From: Camellia lanceoleosa
Lineage: Eukaryota; Streptophyta; Magnoliopsida; Ericales; Theaceae
DNA length: 64,000 bases
Reading direction: 5' to 3'
NCBI GenBank assembly: GCA_025200525.1
Contig: CM045761.1
Coordinates: forward strand, 38,696,190-38,760,189
Shown here: positions 1-11,759 of the stretch, piece by piece
Position numbering within the stretch: position 1 is the first letter of the stretch
Layout of the letters: each line of letters starts with the position of its first letter
The notes under the pieces: generated by a model
What the model saw: only the letters and a program-made list of their open reading frames with translations
Told to the model about the DNA's origin: nothing
The model's database searches: none
Made by a program: the position numbers and the translations under genes

Positions 1-484
1 AACAAAGGAATTATAGAAATTATAAAATAAAAAAAAATTAAATTTTAAAGATGTAAGGAGTTAAATTAATTAGAATTTCTCTTATCTCTTATGTTGAATA
101 CAAATTTCTTTATTTGTTTAAAAATAATTGAACAATTTTTGAAAGGCGAATATATCCTTAACTCACTGCATTTTTACCTTCTAGAAATGACTTAGATTCA
201 ATTAGTATATATTTTAGGGAAAAAAAATAAAATAATTATGAATTAGCCTAGTGGCTTTTGTTAAGCTTTTTGAAAAAATGGAAAAAATATTCCATACATG
301 TAATCATTTTTTTTTTCCTAATGATTTGCCCCTTACCATCATATCACAAATTTCATCCACACAATCATTTTTTTTAAGATACAAAATTTACAATGCATGT
401 GGTCAGCGAAGGAATTTGGAGAAAATTATGAGATGTCGTAATTCTTTATTTTTATGAAAAATATTATTTGTCATAACATTTTAA

Positions 485-516
<32 letters not shown>

Positions 517-1820
517 CATTTATATATAAAATAACCTCCCAGTATAAAAAAAAAAAATCTTATTCTTCTTTTATCTTACATTCTCTTTCTATTTTACACC
601 AAAAAACTTCTTATATTATACATACATGTGTGTTTGTGTATATGGAACATATTTTTCTTTTGGCCCTTCCAAAAATGAAATTCTAGTTCCATCCTTGCAT
701 GTGTGGTAATAAAAAAAAAAAAAAATTTATGCTTGTCTATTTAATTTTTTTTTTCTTGTCCGAGAAGGCTTCTGGTTGTTTGGGAACTTTCAAATAAGTC
801 ACATTTAAAATTTTTTTTTTTATGTCTTTAGTGGAATTTTTTTAAAATTATGTAAAAAATATTTTACTTTTCAATTCATCTTGTGTAGATGAATTTAGAA
901 AAATATAATATTTTTGAAATATTCCAAAGAAGTTCAAAATAACCAAACAATTTTAACTTATTTTGACTTATTTTGAAGTTCAAAATAACCAAACAATTTA
1001 AAAATTTTAATTTTTCAATTTGTCTTGTCTAGTAGAATTTAAAAACTTAAATTTGCTAAAAAAATTTAGGACCAATCACAAAAAATCTTTTGAGTCTGAC
1101 TTTTATAACACAATAATTCATGAGTTTGTAATTTGTCACTTTAAAACTTAAACTTTTGATTTATTTTCAATCCAAATATTTATCTATTTTTATTAAGTAA
1201 AATTGATAAAAAAAAAAACAAATATTTCAATCATTAAACTTAATAAAAAAAAGATATTTTATAAATATATATATTGAATTTGATAATTAAATTATTTTTT
1301 CCATCGATATTATTTAATGAAAATGTGTTATTCATTTAGATTGAAAATAAATAAAAATATTAAAATTTAAATTAAAAATTAAAAAACCATTTTTTTAATT
1401 ATTCCAAAATTTACTAAAAAATAAAAATAATCAAACAAAAAAGTCTTAAAAAATGGGTAGATATTACCAAAAAAACCTCTGCGGATTTGACCCTAGACCC
1501 TGACTTATTTATTTTATCAATTCAAATTCTAAATTCTTATTTTATTTTCAATTTAAACTATTTTGTCTATTCTTATTAAGTAAAATTAATCAAAAATATA
1601 TATTTTAATCATTAAATTTAATAAAAAAAATATTTCATATATATTTATATTGATATTAATAATTAAAATATTTTTTTTTTGATTTTACTTAATAAAAAAT
1701 AGATAAATAATTTAAATATAACATAAGTAAAAGATTAGAATTTAATTGACAAAATTCAAAACTCTACATTTATGTTGTTATTATTATTATTATTATTTTT
1801 AATTGCCCAAAAAAAAAATA
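1..1820. other. AT-rich intergenic flank
   Basis: Very AT-rich with long A and T runs, a TA microsatellite near 487-520 and an ATT run near 1776-1798. Two stretches, about 1140-1330 and 1500-1720, are diverged copies of each other: both carry the phrase ttattaagtaaaat followed by a similar AT-rich tail. No protein-like reading frame is present. The 3' part must hold the promoter and 5' UTR of the gene at 1901, but I cannot point to a convincing TATA box. Confidence 0.6.
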
Positions 1821-1900
1821 CATGGAAACCCAAACACTTCTAACATTGCTCGCCGTCGGACTTTGCGGCCCGCATTTCAACCTCTCCCGCCGGGAAACCA

Positions 1901-4900
1901 GTGGCCGGAGTTCTGAACTTCTCTCCGTCTCCGATTTTCCGGCCATTTCCGACTCAATCACAACCGAAGACCAGAGTCTCTATCAGATCATCCGCAGAAT
2001 CCTCAAGCAGCAAAGAAGAACCAGAATTAGGGTTTTCAGATTCGTCTCCGACATTCTCTCCTCCACCAAACTTCAAGCCTCCGCAGTCGAATCACTTCTC
2101 CGTGAGACCCGACAAACTCGTTGACATCTTGGCCGCTTCTCCTGCTCCACTAATTCGACTTGGGACTGGTAGTTTTGTCTCTGGGTATGAATTTTACTTC
2201 GATTCATGTGATTTGTATTTTCTTTATTCAATGGACTCTCTAATTTTGATCCTTTAGGTTAAATTATATATAAACTGTGGTTTCCATGTAAATTAAATGA
2301 ATTTATTGAGTATTCTAACCATTATTGACTGTTTGTAAAACGATAAGTATGCTTTGATTAATTTTTAAATAACTTTTAGGCTTATCTTGGGTGGTAGGAC
2401 CACCATTATATATTCATAATAATTTTACTTGTTGAACTAATTTATTTGCGAGAGATTTGTATGCGGATAGGTATATCATCCGGTATTTTTTACTATTGTG
2501 ATTGGTAGAAGTTAGTGGAATAATGGGCATATTATTGGGTGTTTGGGGAACAATAGGGGCATATACATGAAGGTAGTGCCTTGTGATACCCTATTAGTAT
2601 ACAAAACCTTTTCAATTTAGCTTTCATTTGGCTAACGTAGTTGGGCTAAAAAAACATAAAAGACAAAATAGGCTAAATAAGTCAATAAGACAAAATGTCA
2701 CATTCAAACCATAATTATTTTATTTTTTATCTCATAAAAGTCAAAAAAACGAAAAAAGCCAAACCAAACAAACTTTTTTGTCTCAAGCTAAAAAAGTCCC
2801 AACTCAAAATAGCTAACTAAAAAAGCTAATGTCAAATGGCAACTTAGTAAACTTAATTTTAGTGGTTTATATTTGTGCGAAAATTATATAAAAGAGGCCG
2901 TTTCTATTAGGGAAAAGTGCATTTAAATGTGAATTAAGTTAAAATAATTGCAGTTTTATAAAGATGCAAGTGAGTCTTTGTGCATTGCAAGTAGGGTTGC
3001 TTAATGAACCAAGTGATTTGATCATGACTTGTGTTTGGTTTGTTAAATGCTCGTTTGATATTAGTTCGTTATATAAACAAGTTAAATTTAAACACATTTT
3101 AAAGCTTGTTTAATTTTTAAGTCAAACTTGAACACCATACTACTAAGCACAATAAATTTATGTATACTATAGAAAAATCAAGCTATTCAAACTTGACTTG
3201 TGTTCGGCTCATTAAATGCTCGTTCAAGATCGGCTCATTATGTAAATAAGTCAAGCTTGAATATATTTTGAAGCTCGTTATGTTTTAAGCCAAGGTAAAA
3301 CAACCTAGTACTCGGCTCATTTACAGCCGGCTGAGGAAAAGAAAGAAAAGGTGTAAGGTGATGGTTGCAAGTGAAAACTGTGGCATGAGACATATCTCAT
3401 TTGCTCCAACCAACACCTCTATGAAAGTTCAATTAGTTTGAATTATTCCTACTTAAATGTAATTTTCCCTTTATATTAAAAAACACTGTTTATAATCTCT
3501 CTAAGTCAAGTCATGTTAGTTTAGAGAAAACATTCAAAGACGTATTTTATGATCTATCATACCCTATACAACTCATCTATTCTTATTTGATGAACCAAAC
3601 TTATCTCATCAAATTTTTAACATGAACCCAACTTATTTTCTAATGAATTGAAACCTATTAACTTTGGAAACAAGTTTAATTACTGAACTTCATAATTATT
3701 AGCAATAACTACTTGAACCTTTTTGTAATATATTTCCAAACATGATCAACTAAGTTCCTCCAAAAGTTTGAGATGCACTAGGTTAAGGTAATTATAATTA
3801 TATAATCAATAATTTTCTTATAAATTAATTAATTAGCTTAAGCTTTTGGCCTTTTCTTTTAGAATGTTAGTTTTTATATAGTTAAGTAAGGCAATAATTT
3901 AATTTGGCATTTTATTTATTTTTTAAGTAGATTAATGTTTCAATTTATTTTTTGTAAAGATTTGTAGAACAATTAAATATCTTTTTGAGCTGTAAAAAAA
4001 AAATTTCAGAGATGAAAAATAAAATTAGATATGCAAATGTTGTAATTGGTTTTTTTTATTAATATTAATGCAGGTGCAGAGGTGGACTTAGGTCAATTTG
4101 TTAGAAATAATTAAAAATTAGGGAGAACTTGAAATAATTTAATTAGTTCTTATATAATTTTTGGCAGGTATTCAGCATCTCTTGTTCCTAAGAGTGAGTT
4201 TCCACCTGACAAGTATGCGCTTGAAATTGCTGGTAGTTGACAAATATTCTCATTATTTTTATTTCCATGTTGTGTAACCCAAAAGTTATTATGTGAAATT
4301 TTTTTGTTAATAGCTAGAGAAAGCTTAAACTGCTCAAAAGAAATGAAAATTAAGGTACTTAGATACTTTGCGCCTGAGGGTTTCCATCCTTCAGAATTGA
4401 CATGCCTAAGATATTTTGAATTATTATTGTATTGGTATCAATTTATTTAACTGCTATGATGCTTTCAAAATTAATTATTAAAACCATAGGACTTCATGCT
4501 GTTGCTTAATGGGTTGTAGGCATTTGCATGTTATCTTACCCACAAGAAGAAGTATCCATAATTTATATAATAAATTTAATAATTTCTAGTTTTTCTTCAA
4601 ATAGCTTATACATTTTTTGGTTAGTTGTTTATTTATTGAACTATTTGTTAGTGTTGTTTGTTACACAAAATTTATTTGCTAAGTTTCTGGTCTGCATTTG
4701 TATTTCACGAACTAAAACTGAAAACAAGTCGAGTCCTCGTAAGGCGTTGGTTTCTCTATAACATGGAGAATAGGCCCTGAATCAGAGAAATAAAGGTGTT
4801 GGTTTCTCTATAACATGGAGAATTGGCCCTGAATCAGAGAAATAAAGGAAACTGAAAGGAAGTAATATAAGGAATACTAATACAAAGAATGAAAGTTAGA

Positions 4901-7141
4901 TGCTTGTTCTTCGCTCTGCCACTCTACCTATATGTGTATGTTAGTGATTATAATGGCATAGGTTCAGATACATTCAATGTTAAGGCATCTCCAACAGTTC
5001 ATCCTTTCTTCTCTCTCTCTCTGTCTCTCTCTCTTTTTTTTTCCCCCCATCAAATTTGAGTAAAAGTTTCATTTGATATCAAGTGCTGCAATGGAGGTTT
5101 TTGAAGCTTCATCAGAACACCGGATGACTAGGTGGATGTCCGGCCAATCGACTGGCCAGTGTAATATTTTCACAAATTTTTGCCATGAGGTGGTCATCTA
5201 GGAGACATCCGGTGGTGAAAATCCAACGGATATGAACAGTGATTTGATGAAAGACACATCCATTCTCAATTTGATGAAAGATTTGAGAAATCCTAAATTT
5301 GATGAAAGATTTGGTATTGGATTGGAGTAGCAAAAGTTAGTTTTTTCATCAAATTTAAATTTGACGAACCATTTGGTGAACTATTGGAGATGGTCTTAAT
5401 GACTTTGTTCAGTAGCTTCTCAGGTCGTCTTTATTGTCCATAAATATTGTCCTTACCGGATTCATATTTATTTGGCCAAGGAGAAATTAGAGGAAGTAAT
5501 ATAAGGAATACTGATACAAAGAATGAAACTTAGATGCTTGTTCTTCACTCTGCCACTCTACCTATCTGTGTCTATAAGTGATTATAATGGCATAGGTTGA
5601 GATACATTCAATGTTAATGACTTTGCTCATTAGCTTCTCAGGTTGTCTTTATTGTCCATAAATATTGTCCTTACTGGCATTCATATTTATTTGGCCAAGG
5701 AAAAATGTCCAAATTGTCAACATCATTTATTAATAAACAACATGCATGATTTGAGGCTTTGACATCCATTGTATTCCTGTTAAATTATCTAATCTCTCTT
5801 TTGAATTCAATAATAAGCTCAACTATGTGTACATCACCGGAAAAGACTCTAACTAATAGCTACTGCTACTTCTGTAACTTGTGCATCTGTCTTTGTTTGT
5901 TCATGTTTTATTTCCAATAGCCTGGGTGGCTGTTTAAATTAACTACTGTTACTTTGTCTAATCTGTCCATCTGTCTTTGTTTGTTTGTGTTTTATTTCCA
6001 AGATTCTTCATTTAAATAGAATACCAGAAAAATAAGAAAAAGAAAAATAAGAGAGTTGTTTCAAAGCTTGTAAAAATTTCATTCCAAGTGGTCCCAATGA
6101 TAATTTTCATACATACAGTTTATAAATGATTTTTCAAAAGTTATTTTTTTTATATTTAATTATAGGTTACACTTTTTTAAACAGGTTTCAAGTTGATGGA
6201 GACTTCAAAATTATTAGGTCCTCGCCCAGAGAAGCCTTTAGAGATATATGAGTTTGAAAGGTACTTCATTTTTAAAATCATCTTCTTCTTTTTAGGATAT
6301 TGGTAGGCATTAGTTGATGTGGATGCTGACTTTGAGTTTTAGACTGTTTTGGCCTTTTTGTTTCGTACGTTGATGTGATGATTATGACTAAATGCCTTTG
6401 TGGCTTTCTCCTGATATGGATCATCATGATACAAATGGAAATTTCAGCTGCCCATTTTGCCGGAAGGTAAGAACCACCCAATGGGATTTTCTCTTGTTTT
6501 TCCTTGTGCTATTCAATTTATAATTTTTCGAGTACCTTTTTCTTTTTACAATGTAATGCAGTTTACTGTGAGACTGTAAATGATGAGCAATAGCATTAAG
6601 TCCCAGTGTTAACTGACACCAAAGGTCACCATCTAAAAAAAACTGACACCATAGGCATGACTTTAACATGGACTTTCGAATTGCAATGATGGTCACAGAT
6701 GGAGCTTATTACTACAAATTATGGTTAAGTGGACATATACAAATAATGGTTAACTGGACATATTTAAAGATCATGAAGATTTCAGCCGTCTAAGTTTGGG
6801 CTCTTAGAACTGATCCAATGATTGTAATAGTATGGTATTTTAGGGCTACATCTCCCGTCAGGCTTTTCTTGGACATATTTATTGTATAATGTCCAAGTTT
6901 TATTTTGAGAATGGACATCAGGTCCATCTTGAATGTTGTATGTCTGTTGATTGCTCTATGGTAGCTCATGCTACATGCTATGCATTCTTTTTTTTTTGAT
7001 ACAAATTTTGATCAATTACAGGTCAGGGAAATTGTTGCAGTATTGGATCTTGATGTCCTGTTTTATCCTTGCCCAAGAAATGGTCCGAATTTCCGTCAAA
7101 AAGTTGCTCAGATAGGTGGAAAGCAGCTGTTCCCTTACATG
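1901..7141 (+). CDS. Plastid glutaredoxin/thioredoxin-fold protein, 5' half (five exons)
   Basis: Exons are 1901-2184, 4168-4232, 6185-6260, 6448-6466 and 7022-7141. They join in one frame of 564 nt (188 codons) with GT-AG introns throughout. The first ~70 residues are rich in Ser, Pro and Phe with few acidic residues, like a chloroplast transit peptide. A region beginning RPDKLVDILAASPAP follows, then GPRPEKPLEIYEFE, then SCPFCRKVREIVAVLDLD with a CxxC redox motif, then YPCPRNGPNFR and GGKQLFPYM. This arrangement matches a plant thioredoxin-family protein of the Arabidopsis At5g03880 type, which normally carries a second related domain and is about 340 residues long. Residues after FPYM were not found downstream. 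Reading on past the last donor gives one Val and a stop at 7145-7147. The start at 1901 is preferred because it opens the frame that continues into exon 2; the ATG at 1822 is in another frame. The rest may lie in the assembly gap, outside the window, or be lost. Confidence 0.82.
2185..4167 (+). other. Intron 1 of the thioredoxin-fold gene
   Basis: Starts GTATGA after the Gly codon split gg/g and ends TTGGCAG. It contains a MITE (2626-2838) and, at about 3020-3300, a twice-repeated 100-nt phrase (gttaaatgctcgtttgatat / attaaatgctcgttcaagat and following bases). No coding sequence was seen inside. Confidence 0.7.
2626..2838. mobile_element. MITE in intron 1, with a relative in copy C
   Basis: The left end catttggctaacgtag and the inverse of the right end, catttgacattagctt, are imperfect inverted repeats. 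The interior (gacaaaataggctaaataag and following bases, with aaaccataattattttattt) is repeated closely at about 59180-59290. It has no coding potential. Exact ends and target duplication are uncertain. Confidence 0.6.
4741..4850 (+). repeat. Tandem duplication of about 56 bp
   Basis: The phrase ggtttctctataacatggag followed by aat(a/t)ggccctgaatcagagaaataaagg occurs twice in immediate succession inside intron 2, with one or two differences. The copies look recent. Confidence 0.85.
4858..5706 (+). repeat. Direct duplication in intron 2, one copy split by a MITE
   Basis: The stretch from aggaagtaatataaggaata to atttggccaagg occurs twice: once at 4858-4983 plus 5396-5482, and again at 5492-5701. 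The first copy is interrupted by the 412-bp MITE at 4984-5395. The second copy reads straight through the same point (caatgttaatgacttt). Confidence 0.85.
4984..5395. mobile_element. PIF/Harbinger-like MITE with TTAA target duplication
   Basis: The left end GGCATCTCCAACAGTTCATC pairs with the inverse of the right end, GACCATCTCCAATAGTTCAC. It is flanked by ttaa on both sides (4980-4983 and 5396-5399), and the tandem duplicate at about 5613 shows the undisturbed site atgttaatgac. A short TTA/TAA-type target and the GGCATCTCCAA end suggest Harbinger-type mobilisation, which is inferred from family knowledge. The interior contains a CT microsatellite and several repeats of a tgatgaaagat phrase. 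Confidence 0.75.
6448..6466 (+). CDS. 19-nt microexon carrying the CPFC motif
   Basis: Exon 4 is only 19 nt: it completes a Ser codon and then encodes Cys-Pro-Phe-Cys-Arg-Lys. It is bounded by atttcag on the left and gtaaga on the right. Skipping it would shift the frame of exon 5 and remove the active site. It is listed separately because gene finders often miss exons this short. Confidence 0.8.
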
Positions 7142-7624
7142 GTTTGATAATAATCCTTTTCTTTTGTTCTCCTTTTATTTGCATCTCTATTGAAGAAATA
7201 CAAAACAAGAAAATAGTATGAACCTGACTACTTGGAAAAGTTACAAGGTTTTATCTGCTTACTTGGAAATATTGCTAGAATAACAAGATGAGTAGTAATC
7301 CTCTATTGGTAAAATTCTGAACTTTAGGGATCAATTTTCTGCTTTAGAACCATGATTTCATGGGTTAGAGCAAGAATCCAGTTAGTATCACATTCCCATT
7401 GAGATGGAATTGTGGTTCCATCTGGAATGGGTCTACTCTCGAACATATTAATTTCCAAAGAAACAAAAGGGAAACAAAAAAATAAAAAATGTGAGGAACA
7501 TATATTGATCTATTTAGAACGTATATTTATCCAAGATTTTGGCCTTTCTCTTAGAATTAAAAGATGAGGATTTTTTAATAGATTTTTCAATTTGGATTAT
7601 ATGAGGAATGAGGAGTAAAAAATA

Positions 7625-8060
7625 TATGGTAGTGTTTGATAGAGCTTTCTAAATATGATTTGAGAATATGAGTTGTATTTTGAGTTTGTGAGTTTTGGAA
7701 TTATGATTTGAGTGTGAAAAATTTGTTTGGTGAATGAGTTTTGAAAAGAGTTTTGAATTGAGTGGGGAATTTTTGATGTGGCATATGATATTTGATACAA
7801 AAACTTACAACTCATAACTAAACACACAGCTCAAAATTCTATTAAAGCTCATAAAAAATTTTAAAAAATTCCGAAAATATTTTTTGTTAAATATATAAAA
7901 ATTAACATGTGTCAATTGTAAAAAAATAAAATAAAATAAAATAAAATTGCACTGTTCTAGTCAACCGGCCGGACGATCGGTTAGCCCAAATTTTCTCGCA
8001 TTCGACCAAGTTTTCAAAAGTGAGCATGGAATTAATTTTTGAAAGCGGCAAACAAACACT
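7625..8060. mobile_element. Dispersed inverted-repeat element, relative at 61.4 kb
   Basis: Begins gtagtgtttgatagagcttt and continues with tattttgagtttgtgagttt, both nearly repeated at 61411-61470. Its 3' part (tagtcaaccggccggac) also has a relative near 61835. No coding frame. Boundaries are approximate. Confidence 0.55.
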
Positions 8061-8129
8061 ACGTGAGAACCAATGACTGAAACTAAAGTTCCAAAGCTCT
8101 ACCACACAGAACCTATGTTATTGCTATTA

Positions 8130-10065
8130 GTTGTCAAATCGTGAATCGAAATGGCCTTGTACCAAATCACGAATCGAATCGTGAATTGTAAAGATTCGGT
8201 CACTTTTTCTAAATTACTTAGAAAAACATATCTATACATTTGGATGCTAAATATGTCTTATAAATATAAAAAATTTAGACTTAAATTAGTGAAAATGTTA
8301 TTTTGAATGATGTTCACATGATCTAATGGGTAAGAAGTTAGTTCCCTTGTAAGATCACCATCTTATCTTTTTTCTTTTTTCGATATTACTTATCAACTAT
8401 TCTTAATAAAGAAAGTAAATAAGACAAACTCTCAATTAACAATGATGTTGATATTTCATAATCATACATGCCTTTACAAGTAACGATGACCCAATAATAA
8501 AGAACTTGTATAAGCATTAGGCCATGTAATATTGAAGTATATTTATTTCAATAAAATAGGAATAGATAAATTCATATTGCAAGTTATTTTAACCTTAAAC
8601 ATGTTTAGAATATTGTGAGTGAGAGGTGTGGTTAGAGGTAGTCTGGGAAGATGGCAGGCACTTCAATAGCCTAAGATCACTGGAGGTGGAGAGGAGGAGA
8701 TCAAGGCAAGTTTGGAGAGGGAAAGGTTGGCAGTGATAGACCTTGAACACTAATGTAAAGTGAAAGAGGGTGTTTAAGCATGAGACTTGGTTGTATTGTT
8801 GTTGTTGTTGTGTCTTGCTGCATATACGATACGTTATATAGGCCACAGGAGTATTGGAGCCCAAGCAAACTGTTGGATAGGTGGCTCGTTCTCCTCAACT
8901 CTGCCAGAAGTGATATAAGCCTTTCTGTTGTCTGTGGCTCGCCGACAGGCGGAGAGCAACGTTTCATGGCAGGCGGAAAGTAACGTTTCGTATATGCATC
9001 GGATGACATGAACGTAAGGTCATTGTTGCCTCTTCTCCAAGCCTGGTCGAGATGGAGTTGTCTTAGCAAGAAGACAACCATCTCGATGATCCCATGACCT
9101 CAGCCGCCAGTCCAATATCCTCTGATGATCCCGAGCAGTAGTGCTTGGGTCCTGTTCCCAACCCAGGCATCCAAGTAGGTGAATGGGCTAGGGCCCACCT
9201 TAGTGTTTAGGAGAGCCAAGGGCTCGCTTCCAGGTGACCAAGTAGGAGAATGGGCCGCGGGCTTATCTCAATGTTTAGGAGAGGGGCTCGCTTCTAAGCG
9301 ACCAAGTAGGAGAATGGGCCGCGGGCTTATTTCAATGTTTAAGAGAGCCAGTGTTTATCAATCCAAGTCCAAGTGAACCGCGGGCTGATTGTATTGTTGT
9401 TTGGTCTTGGAGCGAGGTATGAAGGACCATGGGCCCTGCGGGGCCATGGTCCTGCCTGTTGCAAGACTCTTCATATCTAGATATATTTGGGTTTATATGT
9501 ATGTTCCCGCTTAGGCTAAGCATATAGTCTTGGTTGCCTTGGCACATGGCGCCCATAGGGCTCGCCATATATCAAACATACGACATGCCCGACGTGGTGC
9601 CTTATTGGTCTGCCACGTGGGTGAGGTTTTGGTGATATGGCACCTGTAGGGCTTACCACGTATTGAGCTTGATACAAGTACCCACAAATATACATTATGT
9701 TTTTCTTTTGAAAAAAAAATGAGTAGAAAAGGTTAAAAGTATGTTGTGTTTGACTAAATCTGATTGGATCCTATTAAAAACTTCCTGATCTCAAAAAAAA
9801 AAAAATGTCATGTATATATATATTAGTTATTTTCGTACTAAACACGATTAGAAGTTGTATTATGACATTTTAACTAACAGAAGGAAGAAAAAATAATCGA
9901 AATATGTGACATGATAGTTTTAAGAATTGCATGAATCGTAAAAGTGAATCGAATTGTGCGATTCACTAGAGATTCACTTTTAAAATAGATTCACTTATAG
10001 ATTTGTATCGATTTTGTAAAATTTGTGAATCAAATCGTGAATTGAATCACAAATTGTAAGATTCT
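8130..10065. repeat. Unclassified repeat region bounded by related AT-rich phrases
   Basis: A phrase of the form aaatcgtgaatcgaa / cgtgaattgtaaagattc occurs near 8137-8200 and again, in the same orientation, near 9920-10065. Between them lies a compositionally different block (8590-9690). This could be one composite element or two fragments. No transposase, reverse transcriptase or cellular gene was recognised. Confidence 0.35.
9168..9353 (+). repeat. GC-rich tandem repeat, period about 64-69 bp, 2.7 copies
   Basis: Units begin ccaagtaggtgaatgggct (9173), ccaagtaggagaatgggccg (9238) and ccaagtaggagaatgggccg (9302), each followed by ..gggct/ccttat..caatgtttaggagag..ctcgctt. It lies in a GC-rich island inside very AT-rich DNA. 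It is followed at 9422-9452 by a near-perfect palindrome, ggaccatgggccc ... ggggccatggtcc. It resembles LTR or transposon subterminal repeat DNA rather than coding sequence, but no family is assigned. Confidence 0.7.
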
Positions 10066-10672
10066 GATAACAGAATTTGCTAATAAATTGTTACGTTTGT
10101 AATGAGAATTTATTATGATTATGTTTAACAATTTTAAGTGCTCGTGTAGTGTATAGATAGACATTTAATATATATTATAACTAAGGAAAAAAAAATCTTA
10201 CGGTATATTTATATATAAATACATAAATGATCCTTTCAACTCTCTAATTTCACAATGAATAAAAATGAACACAATGATCAGACAAGTTTTAACTTATCCC
10301 GACTAGATGCAGAATACCAAATCTCCATAGAACTGACATATTAAAAAAGCGGCGAGTTCAACTATCTCCACTTTGTCCCCACTATTTCTCTACCAATCTA
10401 GTCTATCACCTCTCTGATTATTACAATGCAGAATTCATAAAATAGCCGCAGGTGGAACTTAGTTGTATGAAATGGGAGAAGGGGCAAGGTCGAGGAATAG
10501 AGGCACATAGAAAATACCAAGATTGAGAGAGCTTAGAGGAATGTTTATGTATTTGTACATAAATATATTGTAAGAGATTTTTTTTAGGTGTATTATATTA
10601 AGGCACTATTTGGCATAAACTAAGTGCACTTGCCAAAATCCCAAATCTATGTGCTTTCTAATGATCAAGAAA

Positions 10673-11724
10673 ATGGCATACAGAGGAAGAGCATCTCAGT
10701 TGATGATTGAACACAAGATTATCATCATCAAAATTGACGAGGAGTCTAGAGGGGAATTAGTGGAGATAATTGAAAGGAACTGAGCCAGAAGCTTTTCTGT
10801 GAAGATTGATTTGGGAGGCGTCTTCTGGGTGATGGAAGCTTTGCAAGAGGCGTGGAGAAGATTCAGTGAGGGAGTTTTCTTTAGCAAGTATAGAAGTTGT
10901 TCTGCTGTGTTCTGCCTTCAAAGGTTCAATAACCAGAGGGGGGGGCATTTGTTGAGTTGTCTCAGTGGATGGCGGGGATTAAAAGGAGAAACATCATTAT
11001 TCCGGTGGGGGTTGATGGGCAAGGGTGGATAAATACAGCTGAGTTGCTTGACAGGACCATTCATGGAGGCAACAAAGGTAACGAGATGGTCAAGGATGAT
11101 AGGAGAGGTTTCAGGAAGAATCAGTTCTCAGGGACTCACAAAGAGGAGGCCAATGCAGGGGAATTCATAAGCCAAGAAACAGGGACAAACAGAGGTTGAT
11201 CTTACGCTGAGTTGTTTAAGGTTCAGTCATCATGTTCGGCAATGAATAGCACTAGCATTGATTTGGATCATGCGGTAGTTTGCACTAGAACTGACTTTTT
11301 TATTAGGGCGAACTTCACTTTATCCTCTATGGTTTAGGCCATGTGCGGATTACCCCCTTGACGTTCGAATATCACCACCTAACTCCCCTGTGGTTGATGG
11401 AGTAAAGTGCACAGTTAGTTTTTCCATCTATTCTAACAGGTTGTGCAGTAACTGATGATGTTTCCTCACAATTAAAAGACCAAAATGCCCCTAGAGTTAC
11501 AAATAAAAGCTGACCCAAAAAGATTGCTTGTGTGTTTCAACTCCTATGTTCATTATTGATTGAATTTGCCAAAAAGCTATGATCTTTTATCCTAAAATTC
11601 AAACTTTACATAAGATTTTAGCTTGCAGAATATAATATAATTCCCTAACAATTACATGAATTTGAAAGGACGAGTGATTCAGAGATCATGCCGAACAAAA
11701 TCACAAAAATCAAAATCACGTTCA

Positions 11725-11759
<35 letters not shown>

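Noticed and set aside
1822..2124. 100-codon frame starting before the thioredoxin-fold gene
   Set aside because: It overlaps the 1901 frame in another phase and does not continue into exon 2. The 1901 frame has a transit-peptide look and splices cleanly.
5030..5200. Possible separate gene near the aggtggatgtccgg palindromic words
   Set aside because: It is the interior of the MITE at 4984-5395.
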